Notes: generated by a model not told the origin, from the letters alone. A stretch of DNA of 64,000 bases from Anaeromassilibacillus sp001305115 (GCA_042854365.1 AP031437.1:1550001-1614000), one strand, 5' to 3'. Positions 16,646-26,912 are shown, counted from the stretch's first letter. Translations and numbers: made by a program.

Positions 16646-18890
16646 GGCACGTACGGGAAATGACGTCCATCTGCTGCTCGCGGGTCAGGTCGATAAACTT
16701 GACCGCATAGCCGGAGACGCGGATCGTAAAGTTGGCGTATTCCTCCTTCTCCGGATGCTCCATCGCATCCATGAGCTTCTCCTTGCCAAAGACGTTGACG
16801 TTCAGATGATGCGCCCCCTGGTCGAAGTAACCGTCCATGACCTGCACCAGGTTGTCGGACTGTTCCTCTTCGCTGTGGCCCAGGGCGTCGGGGTTGATGG
16901 TCTGGGTGTTGGAGATTCCGTCCAGCGCCCAATGGTACGGCAGCTTGGCAACCGAGTTCAGGGAAGCCAGCAGGCCGTTTTGCTCTGCGCCGTAGCTCGG
17001 GTTTGCGCCCGGCGCGAGAGGAGCGCCCGCCTTACGGCCATCCGGCATGGAGCCGGTCGCCTTTCCGTAGACGACGTTGGAGGTGATGGTCAGGATGGAG
17101 GTCGTCGGCTCGGAATTGCGGTACGTATGGTGCTTTTTAATCATCTCAAGGAAGGTCTTGAGCAGCCAGACGCCGATCTCGTCGGCGCGGTCGTCGTCGT
17201 TGCCGTATTTCGGGAAGTCGCCCTCGGTGATGTAATCCACCACGATGCCGGTCTCGTCGCGCACAGTCTTGACCTTGGCGTACTTGATCGCGCTCAAGGA
17301 ATCGATGACGTGGGAGAAGCCCGCGATACCGGTGGCAAAGGTGCGGCGCACGTCGGTGTCGATCAAGGCCATTTCGGCGGACTCGTAGTAGTATTTATCG
17401 TGCATGTACTGGATCAGGTTCAACACATTGACGTACAACCCGGCCAGCCAATCCATCATGGCCAGATACTTTTTGACCACCTCGTCATAATCGAGGTACT
17501 CGCTGGTGATGGGCGCATAGGCAGGGCCGACTTGCTCGCGGGACTTGACGTCCACGCCGCCGTTGATCGCGTACAGCAGGCACTTTGCCAAGTTGGCGCG
17601 TGCGCCGAAGAACTGCATCTCCTTGCCGGTCTGGGTTGCGGAAACGCAGCAGCAGATGGAGTAATCGTCGCCCCATACCGGCTTCATCACGTCGTCGTTC
17701 TCATACTGGATGGAGCTGGTGCGGATGGAGATCTCCGCCGCGTACTTCTTGAAGGGAGCCGGCAGCGCGGAGGAATAGAGCACCGTCAGGTTCGGCTCCG
17801 GGGACGGGCCCATGTTTTCCAGCGTGTGCAGGAAGCGGTAGTCGGTCTTTGTGACCATGGAACGGCCGTCCATACCGATGCCGGCGACTTCGAGCGTTGC
17901 CCAAACCGGGTCGCCGCTGAACAGCTGGTTGTAGCTGGGGATACGGGCAAACTTGACCATGCGGAATTTCATCGTCATGTGGTCGATGATCTCCTGGGCC
18001 TGGGATTCTGTCAGAATACCGCGGTCCATATCGCGCTGGATGTAAATGTCCAGGAAGGTGGAGATGCGGCCCACGCTCATTGCAGCGCCGTTCTGGGTCT
18101 TAACCGCAGCCAGATAGCCGAAATACAGCCACTGGGCGGCCTCTTTAGCGTTGGCGGCCGGCTGGGAGATGTCGTAGCCATAGAGCTCCGCCATCTTCTT
18201 CATATCGCGCAGGGCCTGAATCTGCATGGCGATTTCTTCGCGCAGGCGGATCACGTCGTCGGTCATCGTGCCGTCGCCACAGTTGTTAAAGTCGTTCTTC
18301 TTTTCCTGGATCAGGAAGTCCACGCCATACAGCGCCACGCGGCGGTAATCGCCCACAATGCGGCCGCGGCCATAGGTGTCCGGCAGGCCGGTGATAATCT
18401 TATTGTGGCGTGCGCGTTTCATCTCCGGGGTGTAAGCGTCGAACACCGCCTGGTTGTGCGTGCGGGAATATTCGGTGAAGATCTTGTGCAGTTCCGGATC
18501 GGGCTCATAGCCATAGGTCTGGCAGGCCTCCTCCGCCATCTTGATGCCGCCAAAGGGCATGAAGGCGCGTTTGAGGGGCTTGTCTGTCTGCAAGCCGACG
18601 ATCTGCTCCAGCTCCTTGCCATCCTCGCAGATGTAGGCGGGGCCGTATGAGGTCAAGGTGGAGACGACATGGGTCTCCATGTCCAGTACGCCGTTCTTGG
18701 CGCGTTCCTCTTTTTGCAGGGCCTGCAATGCGCCCCACAGCTTGTTGGTCGCCTCGGTCGGACCGGCCAGGAAGGAGGAATCGCCGTCGTACGGCTTGTA
18801 GTTTTTCTGGATGAAATCACGGGTATTGATTTCTTCTTTCCAGATGCGGCCTTCAAAGCCTTCCCATTGTTTAAAATTGGTCATGTGCAA
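16632..18890 (-). CDS. pflB: Formate acetyltransferase (pyruvate formate-lyase)
   Basis: 752 residues. The active-site cysteines lie in ICCCVSATQTGKE near residue 410. The glycyl-radical motif RVSGYAV is near the C-terminus with Gly727 as radical site. It converts pyruvate and CoA to acetyl-CoA and formate, the main anaerobic route from pyruvate in mixed-acid fermenters. AAGGAGGTTGC precedes the ATG. It is cotranscribed with pflA. Confidence 0.97.
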   Translation of the reverse strand: MHMTNFKQWEGFEGRIWKEEINTRDFIQKNYKPYDGDSSFLAGPTEATNKLWGALQALQKEERAKNGVLDMETHVVSTLTSYGPAYICEDGKELEQIVGLQTDKPLKRAFMPFGGIKMAEEACQTYGYEPDPELHKIFTEYSRTHNQAVFDAYTPEMKRARHNKIITGLPDTYGRGRIVGDYRRVALYGVDFLIQEKKNDFNNCGDGTMTDDVIRLREEIAMQIQALRDMKKMAELYGYDISQPAANAKEAAQWLYFGYLAAVKTQNGAAMSVGRISTFLDIYIQRDMDRGILTESQAQEIIDHMTMKFRMVKFARIPSYNQLFSGDPVWATLEVAGIGMDGRSMVTKTDYRFLHTLENMGPSPEPNLTVLYSSALPAPFKKYAAEISIRTSSIQYENDDVMKPVWGDDYSICCCVSATQTGKEMQFFGARANLAKCLLYAINGGVDVKSREQVGPAYAPITSEYLDYDEVVKKYLAMMDWLAGLYVNVLNLIQYMHDKYYYESAEMALIDTDVRRTFATGIAGFSHVIDSLSAIKYAKVKTVRDETGIVVDYITEGDFPKYGNDDDRADEIGVWLLKTFLEMIKKHHTYRNSEPTTSILTITSNVVYGKATGSMPDGRKAGAPLAPGANPSYGAEQNGLLASLNSVAKLPYHWALDGISNTQTINPDALGHSEEEQSDNLVQVMDGYFDQGAHHLNVNVFGKEKLMDAMEHPEKEEYANFTIRVSGYAVKFIDLTREQQMDVISRTCHARM

Positions 18891-18923
18891 CCTCCTTATA
18901 TCGTTAGACAGAATGTTCGCTTA

Positions 18924-18977
18924 GGTTAGCTATCGCTAACCGATCTATATCATACTAGGTTTATAGGAAAAAATCAA
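18924..18977 (-). promoter_or_regulatory. pflB promoter with an 18-bp perfect palindrome downstream
   Basis: On the minus strand, TTGATT (18977-18972) and TATGAT (18954-18949) are 17 bp apart. The palindrome GGTTAGCGATAGCTAACC (18941-18924) lies at the start of the leader. It is a plausible site for a dimeric redox or fermentation regulator; the protein is not identifiable here. Confidence 0.7.
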
Positions 18978-19520
18978 GAGAAATCTTATCAATTTTTGAA
19001 GCGAAAGCGCAAAACTTTTCTGAATTTTAGAAGATTTTTCTGTAAAAATTCACCTATTTTATAAAGAGTGTTGCAACTGTTTCCGTGTTTTGTCCGCTTT
19101 GGATGTTTGATCTTGACAAAGTTTTTGTTGTCTGTTTGATTCTTCTGGTTAAAAAGGACGAAGCCGCAGACGCAACCCTTCCCGCCGGAAAACCCGCCCG
19201 ACTGGGACCGTTCGGCCGAAAGCCGCTGGCTATACGCCTTTGACACATCTTCTGTTGCAAGCCCTTCCCAGAGGACGAATGTAAAAGACTTCTCCCCTGT
19301 GCCCGGTTTCAGGTGCAAGACCGCGGCCGCTATAAGCGCCCCAGATCCGGGGACGGCGGTCTTTCCTCTCCGGCAAAAGCGGGTTTGGTGCGAATTTCAG
19401 CTTGTTTTCTTCTGCGGCACGAAGTATGATACATTTATGCAGGCTTTGATTATAGAACACAGAGCAGCCAGTATCATTGCAAATTCGCAATAACGGCAGA
19501 AGCCAAAAGGAAATCAGAAA
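18978..19520. other. Long intergenic stretch upstream of the pfl promoter
   Basis: The pflB-proximal part is A+T-rich. The rest has no frame with a convincing start or family. Nothing further is supported. Confidence 0.5.
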
Positions 19521-19644
19521 GGGGGTGTCCCAAAAGGCCCGACAGAAGGATACCCCGTTTTTTAAAAATGCAGATCTTTTTTCAAACAGAAAGAGGATGC
19601 CCCGTTCCTATGAATCCAACGATTCGTAGTTTGGGGACACCCTT
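19521..19644. repeat. GGGTGTCC palindromic element, copy 1
   Basis: The ends form an imperfect inverted repeat (GGGTGTCCCAAAA / TTTGGGGACACCC). Inside are a hairpin ending in a T run (GGGGTGTCC/GGATACCCC-GTTTTTT) and the block CCTATGAATC near 19608. The same order recurs at 39970-40100. It has MITE- or REP-like form, no coding capacity, and lies just upstream of a response regulator gene. Confidence 0.7.
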
Positions 19645-19671
19645 CGGTATACAAAGGAGGACAGGAGACCC

Positions 19672-20358
19672 ATGAAACGAATATTCTTGGTGGAGGATGA
19701 TTTGGAGATCGCCAAAAACCTAGTGCGCTTGCTTCACGCGGAGGGGTTTGGCGTCGTCCATGCCCCCACCCAGCGGGCAGTAGCCTCTCTGCTGGCCGGT
19801 AATCCGTTCGATCTGGCGTTGGTGGACATCTCCCTGCCGGACGGGAACGGCTTTGCCGTCTGTACGGAAATCAAACAGGCGCAGGATATTCCGGTCATCT
19901 TCCTGACTGCCTCCGGCGACGAAGCCAGCGTTGTCACCGGGCTAAACATGGGGGCGGACGATTACATCACGAAGCCCTTCCGCCCGCGCGAATTGATTGC
20001 GCGGATTGGAAACGCCCTGCGGAAATCCGGCCGCGCCCCATCGGCGTTTCAACTCTGTGGGCTTTGGGCCGATACCGCCAGCGGCATTGTGAAAAAGGAT
20101 GGTAAAGAGGTATTCCTCTCTGCGCTGGAGTACCGGCTGCTGCTGGTGTTCCTCAACAACCCCCATCGCATCCTTACGCGGGACCAGCTGATCGACGAGC
20201 TGTGGGATGCAGCGGGCGAATTTGTCAATAACAATACCCTGACGGTCTACATCAAGCGGCTGCGGGAAAAAATTGAGGAAGACCCCGCCAATCCGCAGAT
20301 CATCCGGACGGTCCGCGGCACGGGCTACCGGCTCGGAGGCGGCGATGTTTCGGAATAG
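19672..20358 (+). CDS. OmpR/PhoB-family response regulator
   Basis: 228 residues. The receiver domain has the acidic pair near residues 9-10, phosphoacceptor Asp52 (LVDISLPDG) and Lys101 (ITKPF). A winged-helix DNA-binding domain covers about 130-225 (SALEYRLLLVFLNNPHRILT, then VRGTGYRL). It partners the overlapping sensor kinase and probably switches on the downstream ABC transporter, as in peptide-antibiotic response modules. Confidence 0.93.
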   Translation: MKRIFLVEDDLEIAKNLVRLLHAEGFGVVHAPTQRAVASLLAGNPFDLALVDISLPDGNGFAVCTEIKQAQDIPVIFLTASGDEASVVTGLNMGADDYITKPFRPRELIARIGNALRKSGRAPSAFQLCGLWADTASGIVKKDGKEVFLSALEYRLLLVFLNNPHRILTRDQLIDELWDAAGEFVNNNTLTVYIKRLREKIEEDPANPQIIRTVRGTGYRLGGGDVSE

Positions 20359-21334
20359 AGAACTGCGGCGGTTTGCCGCTCTGTTTGTAGGGATTGCCGC
20401 TGTTGCCACTGCGGTGGGATTTGCCCTCCACCCGGCGGCCGGCGTCCTGGTCCTTGCCTCCGCCGCCGCTTTTGGCGCGGTTTTTTGGGGGGTTACCAGA
20501 GCCCGGTACCGGCGCATCGCAAAGCTTTCCGAACAGATCGACCGTGTGCTCCATCAGCCCGGCCAGCTGTTTATCAGCGAATCGGACGAGGGGGAGCTCT
20601 CCATCCTGCAAAGCGAGATTGCCAAAATGGTCCTGCGGATTCAGGAGCAAAACGAGGCCCTCAGACGGGAGAAAAATCGCTTGGCAGATTCCCTGGCCGA
20701 CATCGCGCACCAACTGCGGACCCCGCTGACCTCTGCAAACCTGACCCTGTCGCTCCTGAAAAACAGCGCCGGTGAAGCGGAGAGGAGGGCACTTTTGCGT
20801 GAAACCGAAGAGCGGTTCCTTCAAATGGATTGGCTGATTACTTCCCTGTTGAAGCTTTCCCGGCTGGACGCGGGGATTGTGGTTTTCCAGCGGGAGCGGG
20901 TCGATGTGCAGGATCTGATACACACCGCGCTTCGCCCCTTCTCGATTCCGATGGAACTGCACAGCATCGCCCTGCGGGTGGACGTTCCCAAAGGAGCCGT
21001 GCTCTGGGGCGATAAGGGCTGGCTGTCCGAGGCCATGCAGAATATCCTCAAGAACTGTATGGAGAGCGCGGGCGATCACGGGTCTTTGGAGATCGCCTGT
21101 GCGGATACCCCGCTGTACACGGAGATCACCTTCCGCGACAACGGCGCGGGTATCGAGCCGGAGGCACTCCCCCGCCTGTTCGACCGGTTCTACCGCGGGA
21201 AAAACACGGATGCCGCCGGATATGGGATCGGCTTGGCGCTCTGTAAGACCATCCTTGTCCGGCAGGGCGGTACCATCACCGCAAAGAACCATCCGCAGGG
21301 AGGCGCGGTGTTTTCCATCCGCTTCCCAAAGTGA
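20345..21334 (+). CDS. Sensor histidine kinase
   Basis: 329 residues. Two adjacent membrane segments (about 10-28 and 33-52) with almost no extracellular loop are typical of intramembrane-sensing kinases that work with ABC transporters. The H-box DIAHQLRTPLTSAN is near residue 122; ATP-binding boxes are NILKNCMES, DNGAGI and GYGIGLAL. It starts inside the response regulator gene (14-bp overlap). Confidence 0.92.
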   Translation: MFRNRELRRFAALFVGIAAVATAVGFALHPAAGVLVLASAAAFGAVFWGVTRARYRRIAKLSEQIDRVLHQPGQLFISESDEGELSILQSEIAKMVLRIQEQNEALRREKNRLADSLADIAHQLRTPLTSANLTLSLLKNSAGEAERRALLRETEERFLQMDWLITSLLKLSRLDAGIVVFQRERVDVQDLIHTALRPFSIPMELHSIALRVDVPKGAVLWGDKGWLSEAMQNILKNCMESAGDHGSLEIACADTPLYTEITFRDNGAGIEPEALPRLFDRFYRGKNTDAAGYGIGLALCKTILVRQGGTITAKNHPQGGAVFSIRFPK

Positions 21335-21417
21335 CGGATCTCTCACCGGAAAGTCACGCGCTTGTAAGGGTAACGTTCTATGATATGAGTAACCCACATG
21401 AAAAGGAGGCTCATAGA

Positions 21418-22107
21418 ATGGAGTTTTTGAAGGTCGAGGACCTCTGCAAGGTATACGGCAGGGGAGAAAATCGGGTCGCGGCGCTGGACCATGTTTCGCT
21501 TTCCGTCGAACAGGGGGATTTTATCGCCATTGTCGGTTCTTCCGGCTCGGGCAAATCCACCTTGCTCCACGCCATCGCCGGTGTAGACATCCCAACGAGC
21601 GGCAGAGTGCTCCTCAACGGGCAGGATGTTTATGCCCAAAGCAGCGAAAAGCTGGCTGTTTTCCGCAGGCGTCAGGTGGGGCTGATCTATCAGTTCCACA
21701 ACCTCATCCCTACGTTGGACGTGGTGGAAAATATCACCCTGCCCATCCGGATGGACCGGCGGAGGGTCAACCGGGAACGCCTGGAAGAGCTCCTGGAACT
21801 GCTGGGCCTGCAGGACCGGAGAAACCACCTGCCCAACCAGCTTTCAGGCGGGCAGCAGCAGCGCGTCGCCATTGGACGCGCCCTGATGAACGCACCGGCG
21901 GTCGTGTTGGCGGACGAGCCCACCGGCAGCCTGGACAGCCGCAACGGGCAGGAGATCATCCGCCTGCTGAAAGAGAGCCACAGGAAATACCGGCAGACCC
22001 TGGTGATCGTCACCCACGATGAAACCATTGCCCTGCAGGCAAACCGCATCATCACCATCGCAGACGGAACCGTGGTGCGGGACGAGAGGCAGGTGCCGCT
22101 GGGATGA
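21418..22107 (+). CDS. ABC transporter ATP-binding protein (MacB/LolD type)
   Basis: 229 residues. Walker A GSSGSGKST near residue 42, Q-loop YQFHNLIPTL, signature LSGGQQQR near 142, Walker B VVLADEPTGSLD near 162 and H-loop VTHDE. It energises the adjacent FtsX-type permease. The ATG at 21418 has AAAGGAGG about eight bases upstream and follows the kinase by 83 bp. The stop overlaps the permease start by four bases. Confidence 0.95.
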   Translation: MEFLKVEDLCKVYGRGENRVAALDHVSLSVEQGDFIAIVGSSGSGKSTLLHAIAGVDIPTSGRVLLNGQDVYAQSSEKLAVFRRRQVGLIYQFHNLIPTLDVVENITLPIRMDRRRVNRERLEELLELLGLQDRRNHLPNQLSGGQQQRVAIGRALMNAPAVVLADEPTGSLDSRNGQEIIRLLKESHRKYRQTLVIVTHDETIALQANRIITIADGTVVRDERQVPLG

Positions 22108-24686
22108 ATGTCTTTCACAAAGTCGCCCTACAGGGGTTGCGGCGGAACCGAACCCGCACCTTCGTGACCGTGGTGGGGGTTGCGCTGTCGGCCGCATTGA
22201 TTACAGCGGTCGCCACTTTTGTCGTCTCCCTACAAACCTATATGGTCAACGGCGCCATCGCAAAGTACGGGGATTGGCAGGTTGCATTTGTGGACGTGGA
22301 TCCCCCCTTCGTACAGGAGCAGGCCAAAGACCCCCGGGTGGCAAAGGTTGTTTCCTTTGAGAACATCGGCTATGCCATGCTCGACGGAGGCAAAAACCCC
22401 GACAAGCCATATTGGTTTATCGCCGGGTTCCGCGACGAGGCCTACAGCGCCCTGCCTCTCCAATTGCTCTCCGGCAGGCTCCCGGAAAACGGCACGGAAG
22501 TCCTGGTCCCGGCCCATGCCGCCGCCAACGGCGGCGTCCGGATAGCGTTGGGCGACACGCTTTCCCTTGCGGTGGGAACCCGGCGGGCGGGGGCGGAATC
22601 CCTCTGCCAACACGACCCCTACCGCTCTGGGGAAGAAACCCTGTCCCAGACAACGGAAAAAACCTATACCGTTGTCGGCATTTATCAGCGCCCCTCCTTT
22701 GAGGAGCACTCCGCCCCGGGGTATACCTTGATTACCACAGCGGATGCGGAAAATCCATCGGGGCGCCTTTGCGCCTTCGTCACGTTGGAAAAACCGGAAC
22801 AAATCCACGCCTATGTGAAGGACGTTGCCGCGGGCCGCGCATCGATCAAAAACGACGAAGTGTTGCGCTTTCTGGGGCTTTCGGACGATACGCTGTTCCG
22901 CTCGCTGCTCTATTCGGCCGGCGGCATTTTGATTGCCCTGGTGATGCTCGGTTCCGTGTTTTTGATCTATAATGCATTCCATATCGCGCTGAACGAACGC
23001 ACACACCAGCTCGGCATCCTCATGTCGGTGGGCGCTACGGAAAAGCAACTGCGGAATGCTGTGCTGTTCGAGGCGCTCTGCATCGGCGCGATGGGGATTC
23101 CCCTCGGCATCTTGGTGGGCATTCCCAGCATCCAGCTTGTGCTCTCGCTCGTGGCGGTAAATTTTGCAAACGTCCTATACGGCAACGTGCCCTTGACCCT
23201 GGTACTGTCTGCGCCCGCTTTGGCCGTTGCGGCGGCGGTCAGCTTAGCCACCCTTTTGGTTTCGGCCTATCTCCCGGCGAGAAAGGCGGCCAGAACCCCC
23301 GTGTTGGACTGTATCCGCCAGACCGACGCGCTTCAGGTGGAGGCCAAGGCTATCCGGACGGCAGCCCTGACAGAACGTCTCTTCGGCGTGGAGGGGACCC
23401 TTGCGGTCAAGACCTTTCAGAGAAACAAACGGCGGTACCGCAGTATTTTGCTGTCGCTCACCTTGAGCGTTGTGCTGTTTGTGTCGTCCAGCGCGTTTGG
23501 GGAGAACCTGAAGCAGGTTGCGGAAGAGGCAAAAGTCGTCACCGACTATGACATCGGTTTGAGCGTACAGGCGCTGGATGAACAGGCGTTTTACGCGCTA
23601 TTTGACCAGTTGAAAACCACGGAGGGCGTCACAAAAGCCTCCTACCAGGCGGTTCTGGAGTATTCATGCGCCGTACAGGCGGATGATCTCGCCGGGGAAT
23701 TCCGGCAAGCGGCCGGCGAACCGCAGTCCAACGGTACAGTCGCCCTGCCGGTAGACATCCAGTTCCTCGATGACCAGGCGTATCTGCAAATCCTCCAGGA
23801 GCTGGGGTTGCCCGCCGGGGAGTACACCGGAGAGCACGCCCGGTTGCTGGCGGTCGCCAAGATGGAGGACGCCACCGGCCAGGCGGAAGAAGTCCGCCAG
23901 CTTCCAGACCTGTTTGCGAGCGCTTCACTGGAGGTGTCGGTTTTTCCAAAAGTGAATGGGCAGTCCGTGCCGGAACGGGGGCGGACGGTCGGCATCACCT
24001 GTGTGGAAAGGACGCTGCCGGATACGCCCCCGTATACGGGCGCCCCCGCGGACAGGCCGTATGTCTTTCAGATAATTGCCCCCTGGTCGCTCAAGGAGGC
24101 ATTTGCCCCCGCCGGGCTCTCTGTGGACAGCAAGGTCGAGGGCCTGACATTTCAGTCGGAGACCCCCTCGCGGTCGGCAGAGCAAATGCAGGCGCTGCTG
24201 GACGGCACGGGCCTTTCTGCGGACTGCACGTTGTACAACGTCGATGCAATGATGGAACAAAACCGGAACCTCCTGTTTATCGTGGACCTGTTCACCGTGG
24301 TGTTCGTTCTCATGATCTCACTGATTGCGGTTGCAAACGTGTTTAACACGATCTCCACCAACATCAAGTTGCGCCGGCGGGAACTCGCCATGCTCCGCTC
24401 GGTGGGGATGTCCGACCGCGGGTTTCAAAAGATGATGTGCTTGGAATGCGCCCTGTACGGACTGCGTACCCTGTTGTTCGGGCTTCCCCTTGCAGGGGGA
24501 TTGTCCTGGCTGATCCACTGTGGAATGGTGGCCGGGGGTGCGCACGTGGTTTACCAGTTCCCGTGGGAGAGCATGGCGGTCAGTGTACTCGGCGTGTTCC
24601 TTGTCATTTTCATCGCGATGCTGTACGCCGCAAGCAAGATCAAACGGGAAAACATCATCGACGCGCTTCGGGACGACCTGGAATAA
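22104..24686 (+). CDS. ABC transporter permease with two FtsX domains
   Basis: 860 residues. One membrane helix is near residue 25, then a large extracytoplasmic region, a three-helix FtsX block (about 270-420), a second N-terminal-type helix near 455, a second extracytoplasmic region and a final FtsX block (about 725-850). Such permeases transduce mechanical force for lipoprotein or peptide handling rather than classic transport. With the kinase and regulator it forms a cell-envelope stress or antimicrobial-peptide module. Confidence 0.92.
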   Translation: MNVFHKVALQGLRRNRTRTFVTVVGVALSAALITAVATFVVSLQTYMVNGAIAKYGDWQVAFVDVDPPFVQEQAKDPRVAKVVSFENIGYAMLDGGKNPDKPYWFIAGFRDEAYSALPLQLLSGRLPENGTEVLVPAHAAANGGVRIALGDTLSLAVGTRRAGAESLCQHDPYRSGEETLSQTTEKTYTVVGIYQRPSFEEHSAPGYTLITTADAENPSGRLCAFVTLEKPEQIHAYVKDVAAGRASIKNDEVLRFLGLSDDTLFRSLLYSAGGILIALVMLGSVFLIYNAFHIALNERTHQLGILMSVGATEKQLRNAVLFEALCIGAMGIPLGILVGIPSIQLVLSLVAVNFANVLYGNVPLTLVLSAPALAVAAAVSLATLLVSAYLPARKAARTPVLDCIRQTDALQVEAKAIRTAALTERLFGVEGTLAVKTFQRNKRRYRSILLSLTLSVVLFVSSSAFGENLKQVAEEAKVVTDYDIGLSVQALDEQAFYALFDQLKTTEGVTKASYQAVLEYSCAVQADDLAGEFRQAAGEPQSNGTVALPVDIQFLDDQAYLQILQELGLPAGEYTGEHARLLAVAKMEDATGQAEEVRQLPDLFASASLEVSVFPKVNGQSVPERGRTVGITCVERTLPDTPPYTGAPADRPYVFQIIAPWSLKEAFAPAGLSVDSKVEGLTFQSETPSRSAEQMQALLDGTGLSADCTLYNVDAMMEQNRNLLFIVDLFTVVFVLMISLIAVANVFNTISTNIKLRRRELAMLRSVGMSDRGFQKMMCLECALYGLRTLLFGLPLAGGLSWLIHCGMVAGGAHVVYQFPWESMAVSVLGVFLVIFIAMLYAASKIKRENIIDALRDDLE

Positions 24687-24801
24687 CCGGTCAAAAGGGC
24701 GGCGGCCGGGCGGCGAAAAGAGCCGGAAGGGCAGCGTGTGGGAACGTGTATTGCGCAAAGCGCGCAAGAACCGTGCGGAGGACAACCGGTTGCCTAAAAA
24801 G

Positions 24802-24850
24802 CAGATGGGCGTATCGCTCCTTTTGGGGGTGATACGCCCATCTGTTTTTT
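24802..24850 (+). terminator. Terminator of the first two-component/ABC operon
   Basis: CAGATGGGCGTATC pairs perfectly with GATACGCCCATCTG, followed by TTTTTT. The rest of 24687-25136 holds no supported gene. Confidence 0.88.
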
Positions 24851-25136
24851 GCCCGGCCCGGAGGCGCCTTTTCCTTTCCGGGGCGGGCGATCAACGCCCG
24901 GCAAACGATCCCGTCCGCCTGCTTCCCGCCGTCCTTTGCGGGGACGGCCCCGGCGGCCGGAGAACCGTTTTGTCCGGCTTGCCGGTGGAAACGATTTGTA
25001 GGCCGAACGAATTGTTGAGCAATTCCTTAATTCAACAAAATCGTGTGACAAAATTCGACAATGCTTACAATGTGCGCGTCCGTTCGTGTTCTCATTGGGG
25101 AGATTCGAATATTCTTCTTTTCAAGGAGGAATATTC

Positions 25137-25376
25137 ATGTCATTAAAATCACATTTTTCACACGACGTCTTCCACGCCCGCACTGAAAAACGCAAGATGA
25201 CCCAACAACAGGTGGCTGACGCCCTATGGATCTCTGTGCGGGAATATCAAAAAATTGAGAAAGGAGAACGGCTGCCCGGCACCCGGATTTTTCTTCGCCT
25301 TGTCTTTTTCTTTGAGCTGAATTTTGAGGATTACCGGGAGGATGCCATGAAAGATGTTCCAATATATCCCCTATAG
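25137..25376 (+). CDS. Small XRE-family DNA-binding protein
   Basis: 79 residues, nearly all an HTH_3 domain (KMTQQQVADALWISVREYQK, then KGERLPGTRIFLRLVFFF). AAGGAGG stands eight bases before the ATG. The end overlaps the next gene. It is probably a chromosomal regulator; its target is not evident. Confidence 0.85.
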   Translation: MSLKSHFSHDVFHARTEKRKMTQQQVADALWISVREYQKIEKGERLPGTRIFLRLVFFFELNFEDYREDAMKDVPIYPL

Positions 25377-25581
25377 AGAAACCCTGTTTTCCCCCTACAT
25401 CGGGCTTTATCATTCCTATGGGATTGCCGCTCTGCTGTTTACGGACCTGGATTGGGAACTCCAGGCGTATGTCTCGGACATCTCCCCGGACGGTTCCTTC
25501 GTATTCGCGCTCGCACAGCGCTGCACCAGGGGCCAGCTGTCCCCCATCCATCTCCTGGACGTTGTGCTGGACGCCCTATGA
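25354..25581 (+). CDS. Small protein resembling DUF6514 family
   Basis: 75 residues: YRETLFSPYIGLYHSYGIAA, then VSDISPDGSFV and CTRGQLSPIHLLDVVLDAL. This matches short Clostridia proteins of the DUF6514 type as I recall them; no function is known. It overlaps the XRE gene by 23 bp, suggesting coexpression. Confidence 0.65.
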   Translation: MFQYIPYRETLFSPYIGLYHSYGIAALLFTDLDWELQAYVSDISPDGSFVFALAQRCTRGQLSPIHLLDVVLDAL

Positions 25582-26252
25582 GGGCCAGCCTTTTGTTTGG
25601 CAAGGCAGCACGGATTGGCCCTCGGCCGGGTCCTCCCATCCACAAAGACGTCCGCCGCACGCTTGACCAGAGCCGTCCCCAGGCGCCCTCCGGTACGGCA
25701 TAGGAGGGGAGGAACCTAATGCGTGACGGGGGCCTTTCTGGGCCTTATTCCGGCCGTCCCCCGGTACAACATAAGAGGAATCCCCCAGATACTATTTTCC
25801 AAGATGTGCCGTCCCATCTCTGGAAAGGCGCCAAAATCCGTGGATGAACCCGCCAGCGGCCGTCCCAGATTGGAATTCCCTCATCCCCCACGCCCTATGT
25901 TCCCCTCGCCTAGCGGGGCGGCCCGCCTCGAATTGTAGGCGCAGGATACGTTCGCCGCTGTGACCATCCAAAGAAAGGCATTCCTTTTTAGCATATTCCG
26001 TCCCCATTGCAAGCCCCTTCTTCTCCCGGGAATCCTTGACAACCGGCATGCACCGTGCTGCCCGTCCCGCCCATACCGGGGCCAAGGGGAAAGCCGGCCG
26101 GGTTTCCCCTTGGCCAGCTTGAGAACATTAAAAAGCTTCCCCAAGGGACGGTGCGCGGCTTGTACCATAGCGTTGGCGTGCTCGTCCTTTTTTCGGATTA
26201 GCCTGTCCCTTGCGACGGCATGGCGCCATTCGGAATGACGGCCAGAGGCGTT
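25582..26252. other. Stretch between chromosomal genes and the prophage tail end, no supported gene
   Basis: Minus-strand frames lack family likeness or ribosome sites. The stretch probably holds the degraded distal end of the prophage (where an endolysin would be expected). No direct repeat or att site could be recognised by eye. Confidence 0.4.
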
Positions 26253-26912
26253 TTAGATTTCTCCCTCCGGGGACTGCGCGGGTTCCTGGCCGGTGGTGAC
26301 GATCTGGTACGCAGACCGGTAGTCTGCAAGCGAACCGGGGTGGTCGCCCAAATTTTTGAATATTTGTATTTTGTTTGTCCCCACGATTGTGGTGACGCAA
26401 CAGGTCGGATTCGTCGACGTGACCGATAAAGTCCAATATGGATTGAGGCCATAGCTGGTGATGTGTACCAGGATCGCTTTTGGCTGGCCCGGATACGTGA
26501 CCAGATTTACGTTTGCAATGGCACTCCCTTGCAGGTCTACAGGGTCCCACCAATTGGATTCCGAGATGTTTCGCTGGGTAAAGCTCCACGTATTATAGTC
26601 CAGGACGGAAATACCCGCGGTCCCGCCATCCTCTGTAAAAGTCAACAGGACATACATTTCGTTGTCGGCTTCCGCCTTTGGAATATCTGGAACCGTGCCG
26701 TCATTTCCCGCCTGCATCGTTCCCGTCACAAGCCCGGATTGGACAATCGCCTTTTTCCCCTCTGCAATGTCGGCCGCCGTCGCGTCTGTCCGGTTCCGCG
26801 CGGTCTGCCAGCCTTCCACGGCGGTGTCAATCTCAGCGCCGGTGTGCGCCAGGATATAGCGTCCGCCTCCCTGGCCGCCCGGCCCGGCGGCGCGTGTTGT
26901 CATGTCTCCCAT
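26253..26912 (-). CDS. Phage tail fibre-like protein
   Basis: 219 residues. A short Gly-rich start leads to YILAHTGAEIDTAVEGWQ, the 'TG-x-x-ID-x-A' motif common at the start of phage fibre domains. A beta-rich C-terminal domain with many Thr, Asn and Trp follows. It probably forms the tip of the tail appendage. It overlaps the preceding small gene by 13 bp. Confidence 0.6.
   Translation of the reverse strand: MGDMTTRAAGPGGQGGGRYILAHTGAEIDTAVEGWQTARNRTDATAADIAEGKKAIVQSGLVTGTMQAGNDGTVPDIPKAEADNEMYVLLTFTEDGGTAGISVLDYNTWSFTQRNISESNWWDPVDLQGSAIANVNLVTYPGQPKAILVHITSYGLNPYWTLSVTSTNPTCCVTTIVGTNKIQIFKNLGDHPGSLADYRSAYQIVTTGQEPAQSPEGEI

Noticed and set aside
16626..18650. 674-residue frame opposite pflB
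   Set aside because: Antisense shadow of a high-G+C gene; pflB has all catalytic motifs.
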